Assembly: GCF_050436995.1 (NCBI RefSeq)
Contig: NC_134747.1
Coordinates: 4,719,501-4,783,500, forward strand
DNA length: 64,000 nt
Direction of reading: 5' to 3'
Source of the DNA: Anticarsia gemmatalis
Taxonomy: Eukaryota; Arthropoda; Insecta; Lepidoptera; Erebidae
The first letter of the stretch is position 1, and the number at the start of each line of letters is the position of its first letter. Position numbers and translations under genes: made by a program. Below the pieces are notes generated by a model. The model searched no databases, had not been told where the DNA came from, and was given only the letters and a program-made list of their open reading frames with translations. Shown piece by piece: positions 11,901-24,379 of the stretch.

Positions 11901-13578
11901 TTCGTAAAGATTTGCTAAGTTCCTGAAAGTAGCTGGATGGATAGAAACTAAAGCATTTCCTGACACGTTAACGTACTCTAACAGTGGCGATTCCATAAAA
12001 GTAATTGGATCTATCATTGCTAACTGGTTGTAGCTAAAGTTAATTCTTCTGAGCGAAGGTAAATTGTATAACAGTTTAGGTTGCAACCGTGTAAAGTAGT
12101 TGAACGATAGGTCTAGTCCTTTAAGAGCAGGTAAATTCCAATAGGGCCCTTCGTTTAAGTCCGTCAAAGAATTATTACTTAAATGCAATTCTCTCAGAGC
12201 TGGCATTGCGACTAAAGCATCTGCCTGTATGTATTTAATACTATTCTTATTTAAATGCAACCTTTCCAAACTGGGATGTCCTCTCAAAGCTCCCCGTGGA
12301 ATCTCCTGTAGTAAATTATCGCTTATGTCTAAGAATTTTAGCCTTGGTAATGCGTCAAGTAAAGCACGAAATTCGGATATGTGCATGATTTTGTTCCCAA
12401 TCAGAGTAAGTTCTTCCACTCCACTACTGGATTGTTGCAAAAATGATTCAGGATGTATTTGGCTGATCTTGTTGTAATTCAAATCAACTATCCTTAGCTT
12501 TGGAACTCGGTGGAAAGCGCCGTGATGGATGATGTTAATGTTATTGTTCGAAAGTAATAAGTTTTCGAGCATCGGTTGATCCACAAAGGCTCCCTCGTTT
12601 AGTTTGTCTATTAAGTTGTAGTTCAGGTTTAGATGCGACAACATTGGCAAATCTCTGATTGCTCTACCAACCATCGTGGCATCAGTTATTCTGTTATTAC
12701 TGAACGATATTTCACTCAAAGACGGTAACAAAGACAGCGCCCTCATATGAATAACATTGATACCGCAATCTGTGATTTCTAGTCTTCTCAATTTTGGTAG
12801 ATTATAAAATGAATTTTCTTTTAATATTCGAAGGTTTGGGCTGCCTTGGATGAACAATTTTTCGACGCTTGGTAAATTTTCAAACGTGTTCTCATTAACT
12901 GCATTAAGACTTTCCGACTGTATGTTTATGTAACGTAGTTTTTGCAAGCCAGAGAATGAAGGTATTCTTTTTAGATTTTGCGATTGTATTGTAATGGCTT
13001 GAAGGTTTTGCAGTTTCATCAGACTTTCCGCTGGGAGACTCCTTAAATCGTTTTCCACGATGAATATTTCTACTAAGTTTAATTCTTGTGTCTCGAGCCA
13101 TGCTGCTGACAATCGCTCCAAGCCATTGTGGCGGAGCATTAGTCTCATAATTTTCACATTTTGGAATATTTTTCCCGGTAAAGATGGAAGGTAATTGTTC
13201 TCTACGATGAGTTCATCTATGGGTCTTTTGATGAAGTCTCCTATCTTTTGAACACCTTTTAGGACCTGAGGCAAGTCGCTGTGAGTGCACCTGGAAGCAT
13301 AAATACATATTTCGCTTTACTGTTTGTAGGACATTTTAGATCAATATAATGCTTGCTGGATTTGCTGTCTTTTGGCCTTGCTGGGACTTGATTCTCTGAA
13401 TTCTATTTTAAGTAAAAATGAGTAGACATCCTTACCATATTTGCACATCTTCGTGTCGATTGGTGCAGATGCACGGTAGAATAGATTCTGGTGCGGGACA
13501 TAATGATGACTGTCCGGTCACATAAGAAAGAAACAGAAGGAGGAGCCATGGGACTATTTCTCCTTTCTTTGAGTCCAT
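8911..13578 (-). CDS. Giant LRR cell-surface protein, artichoke/chaoptin-like, probable GPI anchor
   Basis: Three exons (13436-13578, 10667-13290, 8911-10439) join in frame to 1431 residues. The start (MDSKKGEIVPW followed by LLLLFLSYVTG) is a signal peptide. A cysteine LRR N-cap (CPAPESILPCICTN...IWCTHSDL) follows, the second Cys pair spanning the first splice. Next come about 35 tandem leucine-rich repeats of about 24 residues (LxxLxLxxNxI...), which fill the large middle exon. An LRR C-cap begins exactly across the second splice (DG|NPLICNCHIIWLKSWL). The last exon encodes a stalk of about 440 residues rich in Asn, Thr, Ser and Pro with many N-x-S/T sites. The protein ends in a hydrophobic stretch (IIFLMLCYTVLS) with no cytoplasmic residues, as in GPI-anchored chaoptin. 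Architecture suggests an extracellular or apical-surface adhesion/matrix protein. The LRR call is certain, the exact orthologue is inferred. Confidence 0.9.
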
Positions 13579-14970
13579 TCCTTAACGTTCGTGATGATCA
13601 TTGTAGCATACTCCGTGCTGTACCCAGTTCTTCTTACCTGAAAATTTTAAATATTGTTTGAGAATGTGAAAAGATCTTAAAGCGAACTTCAAATACAAAT
13701 ATCAGAAAAAGACCTTAAATTTTCAGAAGACTACAAGTATTCTTTAGGTACCTACTTAACCTACTTTTTGGTCTATCTCTGCTTAGTTAAGATGTCTGAC
13801 ATTTTAAGTTTGGCGTGTGGAATAGGATACCTACTGCTTGCCTGGCATCTACGTACTCGGCAGTAGTTAAACATGACTAAGGATTGCCAATTCCAAATTG
13901 CTAAAAAGAGGAAACTCCCCAAATGAACCGTTTAAGTAACAATTTACCATTGTTTTCTCTTTCAAACCGAATAGAGCCCTTGCTTAACCTTCTAGACAGC
14001 GTAAACCGTAATCCGGTGGCGTCAAGGACCGGCACTAATGAAAACAATGTGTTGGAGGAACAATGGGCCGTATACAACGGTCCGGTGGTTGAGGTGCACT
14101 TTCACTTGTACTGCATTGTTATTAACTATCTATGGTACTTGTTTTACGTCATTGTTGATTACGCAACCTATTGGTAGAATTCGGTGATGTAGGTCGCTGT
14201 ACGTCCTTCAGATTTTGTGTTTAGTGCGTGTGAAGCGAAACTTTGGTAGGTACAAAAGGTTTTAAAGTATTCTGTTGTTTATGAAGTTGTTGTATTTCCT
14301 TTTGTCTTATGATATTTTTTTCTTAGATTAGAACTTAAAACTTTTTGCTTAGAACAATTTTGTCTTTTCGTATCGGTTCGGTCGGTTATGAGATTCATAT
14401 AAGCATGTATGTCATCTTTAACATTATAAGGACATAGTCGTACTACGAGTCATCACCAGCTTTATCACTAAATGGTACTAGGTTTACTAGACTGTAAACT
14501 TACATAGCTGTTTTCGAAGTCACAAACGATTTAAAATTTGATTTGAATGTCTACATGAAAAAACCTAATACTGTATCCGTATCTATCACGGAAGTGGAAT
14601 ACCAAATGGATCGAAATAAAAACATGCAAAAAAGGTGTTGCGGTTTTAACCACAAAACGTTATGATCAAACGGTGGGTATGTTATGCATTGCTAAATAAT
14701 GCCTAATAACTATCAGCTCAATGTCACGGTAGTAACGCAGAACATTATTGGTATCTAGAGCTCAGCAGAGCAGAAAAACTTATGCCCGCGTTAAGTGTCG
14801 CCTACATCAGTCAGCTTCTTTCGAGGTACATACATGTATCTATGCCCTGTACAATGTACATGCAGTTAGGTATGTGTTATGTCTTACACCTGCAGTAGTA
14901 AGATAGAATTTTACAGTTTATTTTGCTTTGATGTGATAGTACCTAATGTTTTATACCAACTGTAAAGTTA
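13579..14970. other. Upstream region of the LRR gene
   Basis: No gene recognised. On the minus strand TTTTCAG ends at 13638, just upstream of the LRR start codon. It could be the acceptor of an exon carrying the end of the 5' UTR, which would place the promoter further upstream in this gene-poor stretch. Otherwise plain AT-rich sequence. Confidence 0.4.
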
Positions 14971-14974
14971 TTTA

Positions 14975-15190
14975 TCCCACCCGTGACAATTCTTTGTGTG
15001 ATGAGTACGAGTATTAATTTGTTCTGAGTCTGGTTGTGAATTATCTATATAAGTATGTATTTAGAAATATATAAATACGTTTATCAGTTATTTTGGTAAC
15101 CATAGGACAAGCTCTGCTAAGTTTGGAATCAAATAACCATGTGTGAGTTGTCCAATGATATATTTATTTATCAACCATTATTCTACCGAC
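14975..15190 (+). repeat. 5'-truncated lepidopteran SINE (tail region)
   Basis: The stretch beginning around the words tttgtgtgatgagtacgag and ttgttctgagtctgg, followed by tatataagtatgtattta, a cagttatttt-ggtaacca block and gtgagttgtccaatgatat, matches the body and tail of a very common lepidopteran tRNA-derived SINE. It ends at an atttattta tail. The tRNA head with its A and B boxes is missing. Related tails occur on the minus strand at 20760-20850 and 49305-49440. Confidence 0.6.
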
Positions 15191-15891
15191 AAGAATGCAC
15201 GTGGGATTCAAGTCTTCTAATAAATTTCTAGTTCTAGACATTTTTAACTATCTATTAAACGTTGATATAAGTAGGTGCCATTCTATTACACAGCTCTACG
15301 CAATAGCACAAAAGAAAAAACGAAATAAAGATATGCATGCATTTGAACAAAGCAGATTACATTTTTATGATCGCCAATTAACAACGCAATGCTTTCATAA
15401 ACGGCTCATTACATTGCACAACACGATAAAGACGCTAATTTACGAACAAAATAAGAGTAGCAAAGTTTTGTATTCAGATGTTAAGTTATTTTTTTTTTAT
15501 AAAAGTATCAATGAAAAGTTCTTAGAGGATACGAATACTCAAGACTACCACGATAACTGACTACCATACGTCAAACAATATCAATTTCGGTTACTGTATA
15601 GGACAAAGCTAGGTACTTGAGGTATTGTGTAAAGAATAGCTTAGAACGTAGTGCATTTCCTAAATTCCTACTGAAAGTTTCTAGGGCTTTTATAAATATA
15701 GCGTCCGAAGAGCAAAACTAATCATTAAACTATACTCTTTAGTTATAGAGGCTTCTTTAAAAATATTGAAACACATCATAAAATGCCTAAACGCATACAG
15801 AGATTAAATCACAAGAATTCGTTGCAATTGCTATGACACAAGTGCCAGGCGGCAAAGGCAAAAAATTACCTATTTAAATCAAAACCCATTC

Positions 15892-16335
15892 AAAACGGGT
15901 GCGCAACTTGTTCTACTCAAAATATTTCCACAAAGATAAGAATAACTCAATAACACTATTCGAGCCCTAAAACGAACCGAACGTTCAAAAGTAGAGCAAA
16001 ATGTACGAAGCTAATTAAGCGAACTTTTGCTATTTACTTAGTTAAGGGTCTCATATCCTGATCTACTATTGTATATTCTTCCAGTTTCTAATACTGTAGA
16101 ACACATATTATATTTAAAAAGGGTGCGAAACTAGGAACTTATTCTAGTCAAAATATCCATTTAAAGGTAGGAATAACTGAATAACACCGTCCAAGCCGAA
16201 AACGGAACTAATCTTCAATTATAGAGCAAAATATACGTTTAGGAATCTCTTGGCTCCTATTTAAGTACCTTGTATCCTTACTATTGCATATTCTTCCATA
16301 TTTTCTAGTATGATAGTACATATATTATTATAGCT
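15892..16335. repeat. Diverged tandem duplication, about 224-bp period, two copies
   Basis: Copy 1 (15892-16115) and copy 2 (16116-16335) align along their whole length in the same order. Shared blocks are gggtgcg, tcaaaatat, aataact-aataacac, a tagagcaaaat block, an a-ctattg block followed by atattcttcca, and an acacata/tacata-tatta end. The offset is close to 224 bp throughout. The copies differ at many positions and by small indels, so the duplication is old. No coding potential or function is evident. Confidence 0.65.
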
Positions 16336-17755
16336 ATGAAAGTTTAGTGATAGTTCAACGTAGCCAGCGAACGGGACAGCAGTGATTACGGTACAGTTAG
16401 CGCATTTATCTCTAACTGTCGTTGTCATCCCGTAACGTGAGTGCACGTTAACTACGAGTATGACGTTTGTATCGCAACTTATTATTAGTCTGGGTTTTTT
16501 GCAATGTTTATTATACCCTACGTAAAGTATATTTTGAAATGTGTTTCTGATACACAGTTTTACCTACTTTCAAATTAGGTATGTAGGTACCTATATATAG
16601 CCCCTATATGATAACTAATGGGTTATTCCCTGAGTAACCCGATCCCCGAGGCCCCCCGAGGTAGCTCTACTTACTACTCTATGGGCTCTGGGAAAAATAT
16701 TTTAATAAAAAGAATTCATTCATCGAAATCCAACCTACGCAAATGGACGCAATGAATTGAGAGAATTATAGTACAGCGTTATATTGATACGATGTCCGGT
16801 CAATTTTAACGGTCAAATAATGATAAAGAATTCTTTAAGTGCACTGGCACTACATGTAATGTTCCATTGAGAATTCATAAAACATAATGCTCTACGTAGA
16901 GACTTCAATAAGAGTAGGTATACTGTACAAGACATATTATAATCGCCAGTCGTTACAATTTGAACAACTGTCTACATACATAACTTACATGTGACCAGGT
17001 GTGAAGAATTCTCTCTGAAATGTAAGTACATATTGATACAGTTTGGTCCTTCATCACATTATTATTTGTTTTTAGTAGAGACAAAATTAAAGATCCAGTG
17101 AAACATAACATGTTTTTGCAATTTTTCTAAGAGAGCTGATACGGTAGGTAAAGTATACGAGTAGTACTAAGAGTACTAGTTACCTCTAACACCTTTGATT
17201 GGGTACTTTAATATTGATACTATTTTGCTGTATGGAAGAATAAACCATATAATGAAGACATAACCGCGAGATATCGTCTGTTTTCTTGCATTGTGGTATT
17301 GTACAAATACCCTAATGATTTTTTTTTTACAACAGATTCCTGGTGAATTAACATATATGAGCAGGTAAGCATCATTCTATAAAAATGTCTTTAATTAAGT
17401 TTTAATTTTTTACATAAAAGAATGCGTATGCTTAAATATCATATAAATCTAAGTCAATTAATCCAATTAACTTCCTCGTGAGTTTTTATAGTTCTTTGTT
17501 TTATTCAGTAATGTATACGATTGTTATGCGAGCATTATGTGAGTTGAAAGAATTGCGTATGAAACTAGTGCAGAACCGAAACTACGGGGACAAAAGATGA
17601 TAGTAAATTACGCATAAAATAATGCTTATGCAGAGAATACTGGCCTACTGACCTAGCTCTCTTATATTGAGTAGAAAATAGGGTAAATTGCTATTATACT
17701 TTTGTTGGAAAGCTCTAGCTAGGTCATGGATAAAGGTTACCCCGTGAAATATAAT
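16336..17755. other. Gene-free AT-rich stretch
   Basis: I see no supportable gene, RNA gene or recognised repeat here. Short ORFs are not conserved-looking and lack splice partners. Confidence 0.4.
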
Positions 17756-17985
17756 TTACTAGAGGCCGTCCGCGACTTCATCCGAGTGGAAACCCTTCCG
17801 TGTAAATTCCCCATCTCTCGGGAACTCCGGGATAAAAAGCCTACTTATGTGTTATTTTGGGTCTAGCTACTGTATACCAAATTTCATCGTAATCGGTTCA
17901 GTAGTATTTGCGTGAAAGCGTAACAAACATCCATACATACATACTCACAAACTTTCGCATTTATAATATTATTACAAGGATTAGT
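17756..17985 (+). repeat. Lepidopteran interspersed repeat tail
   Basis: Contains the familiar series ggccgtccgcgacttcatcc, gggataaaaagcctac, accaaatttcatcgtaatcg, gttcagtagtatttgcgtg, gtaacaaacatccatacata and cgcatttataatattatta. This series ends a very abundant class of lepidopteran interspersed elements. It is a decayed 3' part, with no coding sequence. Confidence 0.65.
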
Positions 17986-20759
17986 GTGAAAATCTTATTC
18001 CGCGTGCAAAATATCTTCGGTTTTAACGTATTGAATACAAATACCACCTGGAATAATAAGTCCAGTGTGTGTTTTGCTTGAAAGAATAACAAATGAACAC
18101 TCATGCTTGGTCACAAAATATAAATCGTAGGATGACACAAAGCAGACAATATATTATTAAATTCTTATTCTTGTGTTTTGTTTGACCTAATACAGCATTA
18201 TACTTTAATATCGTCTTTCGTGTTTACTATAGAAGTGATAATTAACTAACATATTAACATCAAAACATGATCGTCGGTATTGCAACAATGCAGTTACTCT
18301 TATAAACTGAAAACCTGGATTTTAAATTGGTCACATTCGTAAAAAAATCGGACCACATAGCTTATTAATTTTCCCCAAAAGGAAAGGTGAAAGAAAGTGG
18401 GTTAAGTTATGTATTAACGTTAATATACCTAAGTATATTGTTGATTCAATTTGATTGAAAAAAATGGCCGTGTTTTTCTTGCTAGCTATTCTTATAGTTC
18501 TCTACCCTACCCCATTTCCGAGCTAATGGTAGATCAGTAATTGTAATTTTATCTTAAATGTCAACATTCGACCTTAATGAATAAATGATTAGATTCACAT
18601 AAGATTTTTTAGAAAAGTCCATTTTTACATAAAATCATTTTCTTTTTGTCAAACCTATTAATGTCCTAACGATAACTTGAAAGCTGAAGCAATGCGTGCA
18701 CGCAAATCGATACTTATCTGATGCATATTAAAAAAATATTGTACTAGCCAGTAACTTTCTAGGTTTTGATGTACGAAAATTATTTACGAGAACATTTATA
18801 TTTTACTTTAAGGGCATTCTTTTTAGGATAAAATGATGTCTACCGGAAAATGTAGAGCGCGGTAATAGCGAACTTTTCTAAACAAAATTGTTAATGATAT
18901 ACAAACGTAATTCAATTGTATAATGCTTTGATATAATCTAAGTTTTTCGGCAGTCAGTAATATCAGGCAGGCCCTGGATTGTTAGTAACGATTACTTTTA
19001 GCATAACAATATTTTATAAAAAAAAAACTGAAATCTATAATCTCGTATATTGTTTTTATCTGAAGAACGAAACTTCAAAAAAAATGTGATCAATATACGT
19101 CATGATGCTAGTTCATAATAATAACTGACATTTAGCAATCTAGCAAACATGCTATGTATTCAATTCTATATAACAAAAACTTGGCTTCCAAGAATCTATT
19201 ACCTTTATAATTTACAGACAGAAAAACCGATAAACCAGTTTAAGAGTTGCTAAATAGCCTATTATTTAAAACTGACATATATATACACACTTAAATACCG
19301 TGTAAACCTAGACATTTTCTATGCAACCAAACATTCATATCTTATCTTATACAACTATAGCTGCAATTATATAAATAAGTGTATGCACACAACACAAACA
19401 CAAATAAGAAAAGCAAAACGTAGTTTACCGTCAAAGATGATAAACTCGCACACTGTCAATATCTCTGCCACAGATTAAAAAATATCTAATGGATCACGAA
19501 TTCACTGTTACATAACCTAGTCACTTAAAAAAACTTGGACAAGCGTGGCTTATGGTAGCCAAACGTCAACTGGGATGCGAGTATTTCGCATGTAAACACC
19601 AGACTTTCGGTTCACACCTCGATGCACATCAAGTAACTTATCTTTCACCATTGTGGCGCGTGCTGCCGCCCGTAACTGCACATCTATCGTAGACGCGATA
19701 GTTCTACGATTGTTCTACGTTTGTACCTCATAGAGACCATTTTAGAGAGTCCTTTAATATGAAAACAAACAAAGAACAGGTCTTCGCACGTCTGCATTTC
19801 TTATACACAATGGTTCAAGAGAAAAGCCAAAAGCTAATCCTAGCTTTATCGTAGAGATCCCATTACGTTCATTTTCTTCGGGAAATTCGCCTTCTAAGAT
19901 CATTGGATAAATGCCTGAGTATCAGGATGACTTGAATAACATGTCTTTACGAAACGCCATGCTGTATATAAGATACCACAATCTCTAAGCTCTCTATCGT
20001 AGAGCAGCAAAGCACAGTTCTTGCCTAAACATCGCTTCTGTTCAAATATTCTCATCTATGATCGTAGGTTGCAAAATGAAGAATGCTTAGTCGACTTATC
20101 TCGATTAAATCGTGCGATGTGGTAACAAGGAAGGGTGGTCGCTTGGACAATAAAATTGCCAAGTGTCGCCTTAATTGCTCTACCTATTGAAATCGTCTAT
20201 TACAAAGTCGTACAGTTTTGTTTAATGAGTAGTTCCGTTTCACAATGTTTTTTCTATATTTTCATAGCCGACGAACCCAGTCATGAATATATTAGGGCAA
20301 CTACTTAACTCAATATTATTTTTAAAAAGTTATTGTCTCTTCCAAAATGCATACATAACACGTGATAAATTAATATTAATAAAAAAAATGTCGTCATCAG
20401 AGTTCACACAACTATACTTTAAAGTTTAAATCAAACTTATGTTTACTCGCGAAAACAAAGTTGTTTGCCAAATCTTCCAAGAATGAGTTTGCGAAAAACC
20501 GGCTCACATCCTGGTGGCCTTGCCTCTGTCGCACAAAAAACATATTTGAAGCAAAACAGCGGTATAATATATCTAATAACTACAATCTACATACATCTAA
20601 ACCAAACTATTACACGGACCGTGGCTGTGTAGCAAGATGCTTGTGCCACAAAAAAATGGCGCCAAACTTTGTACTTTTAGTATTTTTTTATTTACGTTTA
20701 TTAATAGACTTAAATTTTAAATACACAAAGACTAGTTTAAAATGATAGAGCTTAGTATT
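17986..20759. other. Gene-free stretch
   Basis: AT-rich, no supportable coding exon. The part around 19550-19740 is somewhat less AT-rich and could hold an upstream exon or promoter of the LRR gene, but nothing in the sequence proves this. Confidence 0.35.
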
Positions 20760-21152
20760 TAAATAAATATCATTGCACATCTCACACGCGGTCATTAGAT
20801 TCCAAACTAATCAGAACTTGTACTAAGATAACCAGATTACTGAGAAACAACGATTTACCCCCGGTTTCTGAGTACATTTAGCTGTAGTTTATCTATTCAA
20901 TAGCGTTTTTTTTGTATGAGTTTTGACGCTATTGAATAGAAAAACTTCCGTTAAATATACCGCAGAAACCGGGGGTTAGTCTATACTTATATAGATATGT
21001 ACATTAACGACCAGACTTATATAGATACATTAACGACGATACTCATACACATGACACAAATATTTGCCCCAGGTGAGATTCGAACCCACCAGACGCGGCG
21101 CTACGGTTATTGCATCGCGTTGACAACGTTAACCACTGCGCCAAACGTGCAG
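20760..21152 (-). repeat. tRNA-derived SINE, interrupted by a MITE
   Basis: Read on the minus strand from 21152, it begins with a tRNA-like head. This has an A-box TTTGGCGCAGTGGTTAACG and a B-box GGGTTCGAATCTCACC (around 21070-21085). The body with TTTGTGT and TATATAAGT words follows, and its tail (GGTTATCTTAGTACAAG...GTGTGAGATGTGCAATGATAT) resumes beyond a foreign insert at 20858-20975. The head is a pseudo-tRNA promoter, not a functional tRNA gene, as it is continuous with SINE body. Confidence 0.65.
20858..20975. mobile_element. 118-bp MITE with TTA target duplication (PIF/Harbinger-like)
   Basis: Starts CCCCCGGTTTCTG and ends CAGAAACCGGGGG, perfect 13-bp terminal inverted repeats. It is flanked on both sides by TTA (20855-20857 and 20976-20978), the TWA-type target duplication typical of PIF/Harbinger elements. 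The interior continues as an imperfect palindrome (ctattcaatagcg ... cgctattgaatag), so the single strand folds into a long hairpin. No coding sequence. It lies inside a SINE, so it inserted later. Superfamily assignment rests on TSD and termini only. Confidence 0.75.
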
Positions 21153-21959
21153 TGCAGTTAACTTGACCAATAATATTTATACGAATACCTCATCTTCTAA
21201 AATATTCTTATATGTTAATTGTTACTAGTTACCTAATAAATTAGAGCCTCGATAGTGGCACGATCGCTCTCGATCACGATTATTTGTCACCGGTTTCCAT
21301 AGATCAACAAACAAAATAAAAAAAAGTTTAACACGTGATTATGGAAAACACGTGTCCTTGCTGAACTCAACATTTACATTCTCCGTTGATGGGTGACTCC
21401 CAAAAAATAAAACTACTAAAATATTTTTTTAAATATACCCAGTGGCCAGTACAGAAAACGACCAAGCTTTTTTTTTCTATCAACCAATTTCTGAAATTAT
21501 TAATGAAGTTTTTTTTTATTTAAGATCGGCTGGTCGGTAAAATATTTTTGGCAGTACGTATTCCTATTACTGTAGGAAAACAGCAATTTAATTTATAGAT
21601 AAATAGAGCTAAGTTTCATACAAGTAAGTTCAAAGAGTATTGAAGTCCTTCTCCAGAAATGTTGGCTCTACCTTTTCTGAACGTGGTAAATTAATTCATA
21701 TGCCTTTGTCAATCATCGTCAAAATGAAAATGATTCACAAATATTTGTATCAATCGTAATGAGATGAGATACTTTTTAGTTTAAGCAGTCCGCAAATACC
21801 TATCTGTAAGTAATTGAAACATTTCAAGTCAAATGACAGATACGGAGGGGTGTGAGATTTGGCGAAAGTTGGTACCTGTAGATCGGGGTTACTTTAAAAT
21901 AGAAAGATATGTGGGCATGTTTGGGTCGATTATACTATTCAAAATGATACAATTTTATT

Positions 21960-22992
21960 CACAACTAGCTGACCCGTGCGGCTCCGCTCGCGTGAATTTC
22001 GTACTGTTGCTTATTCGTTTGAGCACGCGAATTGAGAAGCACTCGATACACCTACACATAAAAATGTTAACAACTCTTTTGTCATCTAATGGTTATTTAC
22101 GAAAGGGACCCGAAGGGCACACAATGTGACACAGGCTCAGGCAGGCCTGATTTCCTGTGGTTACCTTCTTTTCCGCTCTCGTCTGTATCCGTAGCAGTTT
22201 ACAGTGTAAAATATAATACCTTATTATAGACTGACCATTGCTTACCCGTCTAGATTCAGAATATTATTATAGGTCCTATCTGCGCCGGAGCTCTTCAGAC
22301 GCGTAATAATGTATACTTACGATGATACGTCCGAAACCGCGTAACCCGTAATTATTTTTTATACTTATATCATCCGTTGTTTATTTTTTAAAACTTACCA
22401 CATAGTCTGTTTCATAGCTATCCAATTTATTTCCTTAATGCAACCAATTAATTTGGTTATGTGTTACGAACTACAACGCCATCTGTTAGTAGCGGCGAAC
22501 AACGACCACAAACGAAATTATTCGGTTTGCCACCTAGGATATCCCGACCGCACCGGACCCTCGTAAACCAACATTTTTGTGTAATAAATCATACAACATT
22601 TATGTTTGAAAATCTTATAAATGTATAGCCTGTTTCAAAGGTATTTTTTTTACAATAAAGCAATCAAAATAAATTAATTAGGAAAAACATGCTTTGTTGC
22701 GGACTATACGCCATCTATTGGTTGGTGCGAACAACAGGTATCGATACGGCAGGCGCCGCGAACTATATTGCGAATGTTGTGAAATGGATTCGCAACGCCA
22801 TCTATGGTATCTTTAGGGAAACGCAGGTTCGAAAGATTTCTACGTATTTTTTTCAATTTTCTAAAAATCTATGAAAAATTATGCGATAAAAAGTATCCTA
22901 GGAACTGCTCCACTACTTATTCTATGCATATAGCAAATTTCAGTGCGTTCTATCCGGTAGTTTTTACGTGATAGCGACACATACAGACGGAG

Positions 22993-23030
<38 letters not shown>

Positions 23031-23155
23031 AAAGAAAATTATAAATTGCAGATTCGGTATCAGTATCCGTTACTAAACATCCCCCATTGGTTTTTTTTTT
23101 AATATATTCAATGTACAGAATTGACCTCTCTACAGATTTATTATAAGTATAGATG
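21960..23155 (+). repeat. Composite interspersed repeat with (GACA)n tract
   Basis: Begins ctagctgacccgtgcggctc, the usual head of a large lepidopteran repeat class. It contains two blocks with 'acgccatct.tt.gt' (around 22481 and 22708) and a third with acgccatctatgg (around 22795). The end region is gcaaatttcagtgcgttcta, a gtagtttttacgtgatagcg block, then (GACA)n at about 22993-23030, and it closes at about tataagtatagatgatg. Boundaries and family are uncertain and it could be two elements. ORFs inside are short and not recognisable. Confidence 0.5.
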
Positions 23156-24379
23156 ATGTTTACTACCAGGTACCGGACAATTGAACTCGTCGCTAGCTTT
23201 TAGTGCGAGCTATTTCTTTAATTCTATTATCAAATTAACCCCAAATTTTCCTAAAGTCACGCCGATCTACCGTACGTAAAAACATGAGTCGGTTATGTTA
23301 TATTAATAACAATATTCATTTAAATTATCATATTATTAATTTAAAATACAACTAGTTTTTGTGAAACTTTTTATGCAAACAGTCAGATTTCGACCAACCT
23401 CAGGGGAACTAACAGCAAATATCTTCTGGTCTCTGTTGCTTGCCAATCTATCATGTCTATATATAGAAAAACCGGAATTTTATTAATATACCTGCACGAC
23501 TATATGATACAAAAAGTTAGCTCCAAAAGTATTCTTAGACTGCAGCAACGGTAGCTCTTATGATAAAGATTTTGGAGACCTGAAAGGCGGCCTTGAAACC
23601 CATGTTGTGCAATACCAACTGTGGCGTGAGCTAGGGGTTCCAAAAGGCTTTGATTAAAATAACTTAATTGAAAATCTCCGTCTAGGCAGGTAATAATCTG
23701 AACAAAAACTTCTCTATGCAGGTAACTAGTATACAAAATTGAACTTATAGTGCTATGAAATATAAGTACTACCGTCCGTTATTATTAACTAGTTGCCAAT
23801 GGAACTGACCATAGAAACCTACTGAAAAAAGCCAGTAAAATTGCGTCGTGAACGATTCGTTACGGGCTTCTTAATAGCCAAATAAATGCGTGCTAAAAGT
23901 TTATAAACTTCGGCCAACCTATAAAATGTTAGGCTACGTATACGGAAGGGGTATTGTTGCTTGAGTTGCTTATGTTGCTATTGACATTAAGTTTTACGGT
24001 TTTTTCCAACTAACGAACACGTGACACATAAATATACACGACGTGTTCAGAGTGCTAATGTTTTTCCATTCTTATTCTGGCGATTGCTAATTCCGAGGCG
24101 AAAAAATTCAATGTCAAGTTTGGCCGAAAACTAACTTTTGAGACGACACACCCACCGTTTGCACACCCTTGGAAATTGGAACTTGACATAATAAGAATAA
24201 GGTTGATTTTCGTTTGAGTGGTATCGTGTTACGTCTGAAAGTGTACATATTTACAAGTAATATTGGTGTACAACCTGTTTCTACCTCACGCGACAGACCC
24301 CCGTCCGTACTGAATTACCAGTTAACGTTAGTCTTACACAGTGTTTTATCGTGTCGTCATCTCACACACCTCCGTAACA
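23156..24379. other. Region upstream of L-threonine dehydrogenase
   Basis: No gene seen. The last 250 bp should contain the TDH promoter and 5' UTR. They include atgtcaag near 24111 and acttgaca near 24181, words also frequent in the other promoters of the window. No TATA box recognised. Confidence 0.4.

Noticed and set aside
15195..15560. Open frame of 121 codons on the plus strand, downstream of a SINE tail
   Set aside because: No recognisable domain, signal or splice partner; composition looks like translated AT-rich intergenic DNA. Kept out as a likely chance frame.
20461..20745. 94-codon plus-strand frame
   Set aside because: No family features, low-complexity hydrophobic end, no splice context; judged chance.
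21060..21152. Candidate tRNA gene on the minus strand
   Set aside because: A and B boxes are good but it is joined to the standard SINE body and tail; no proper acceptor stem or terminator.
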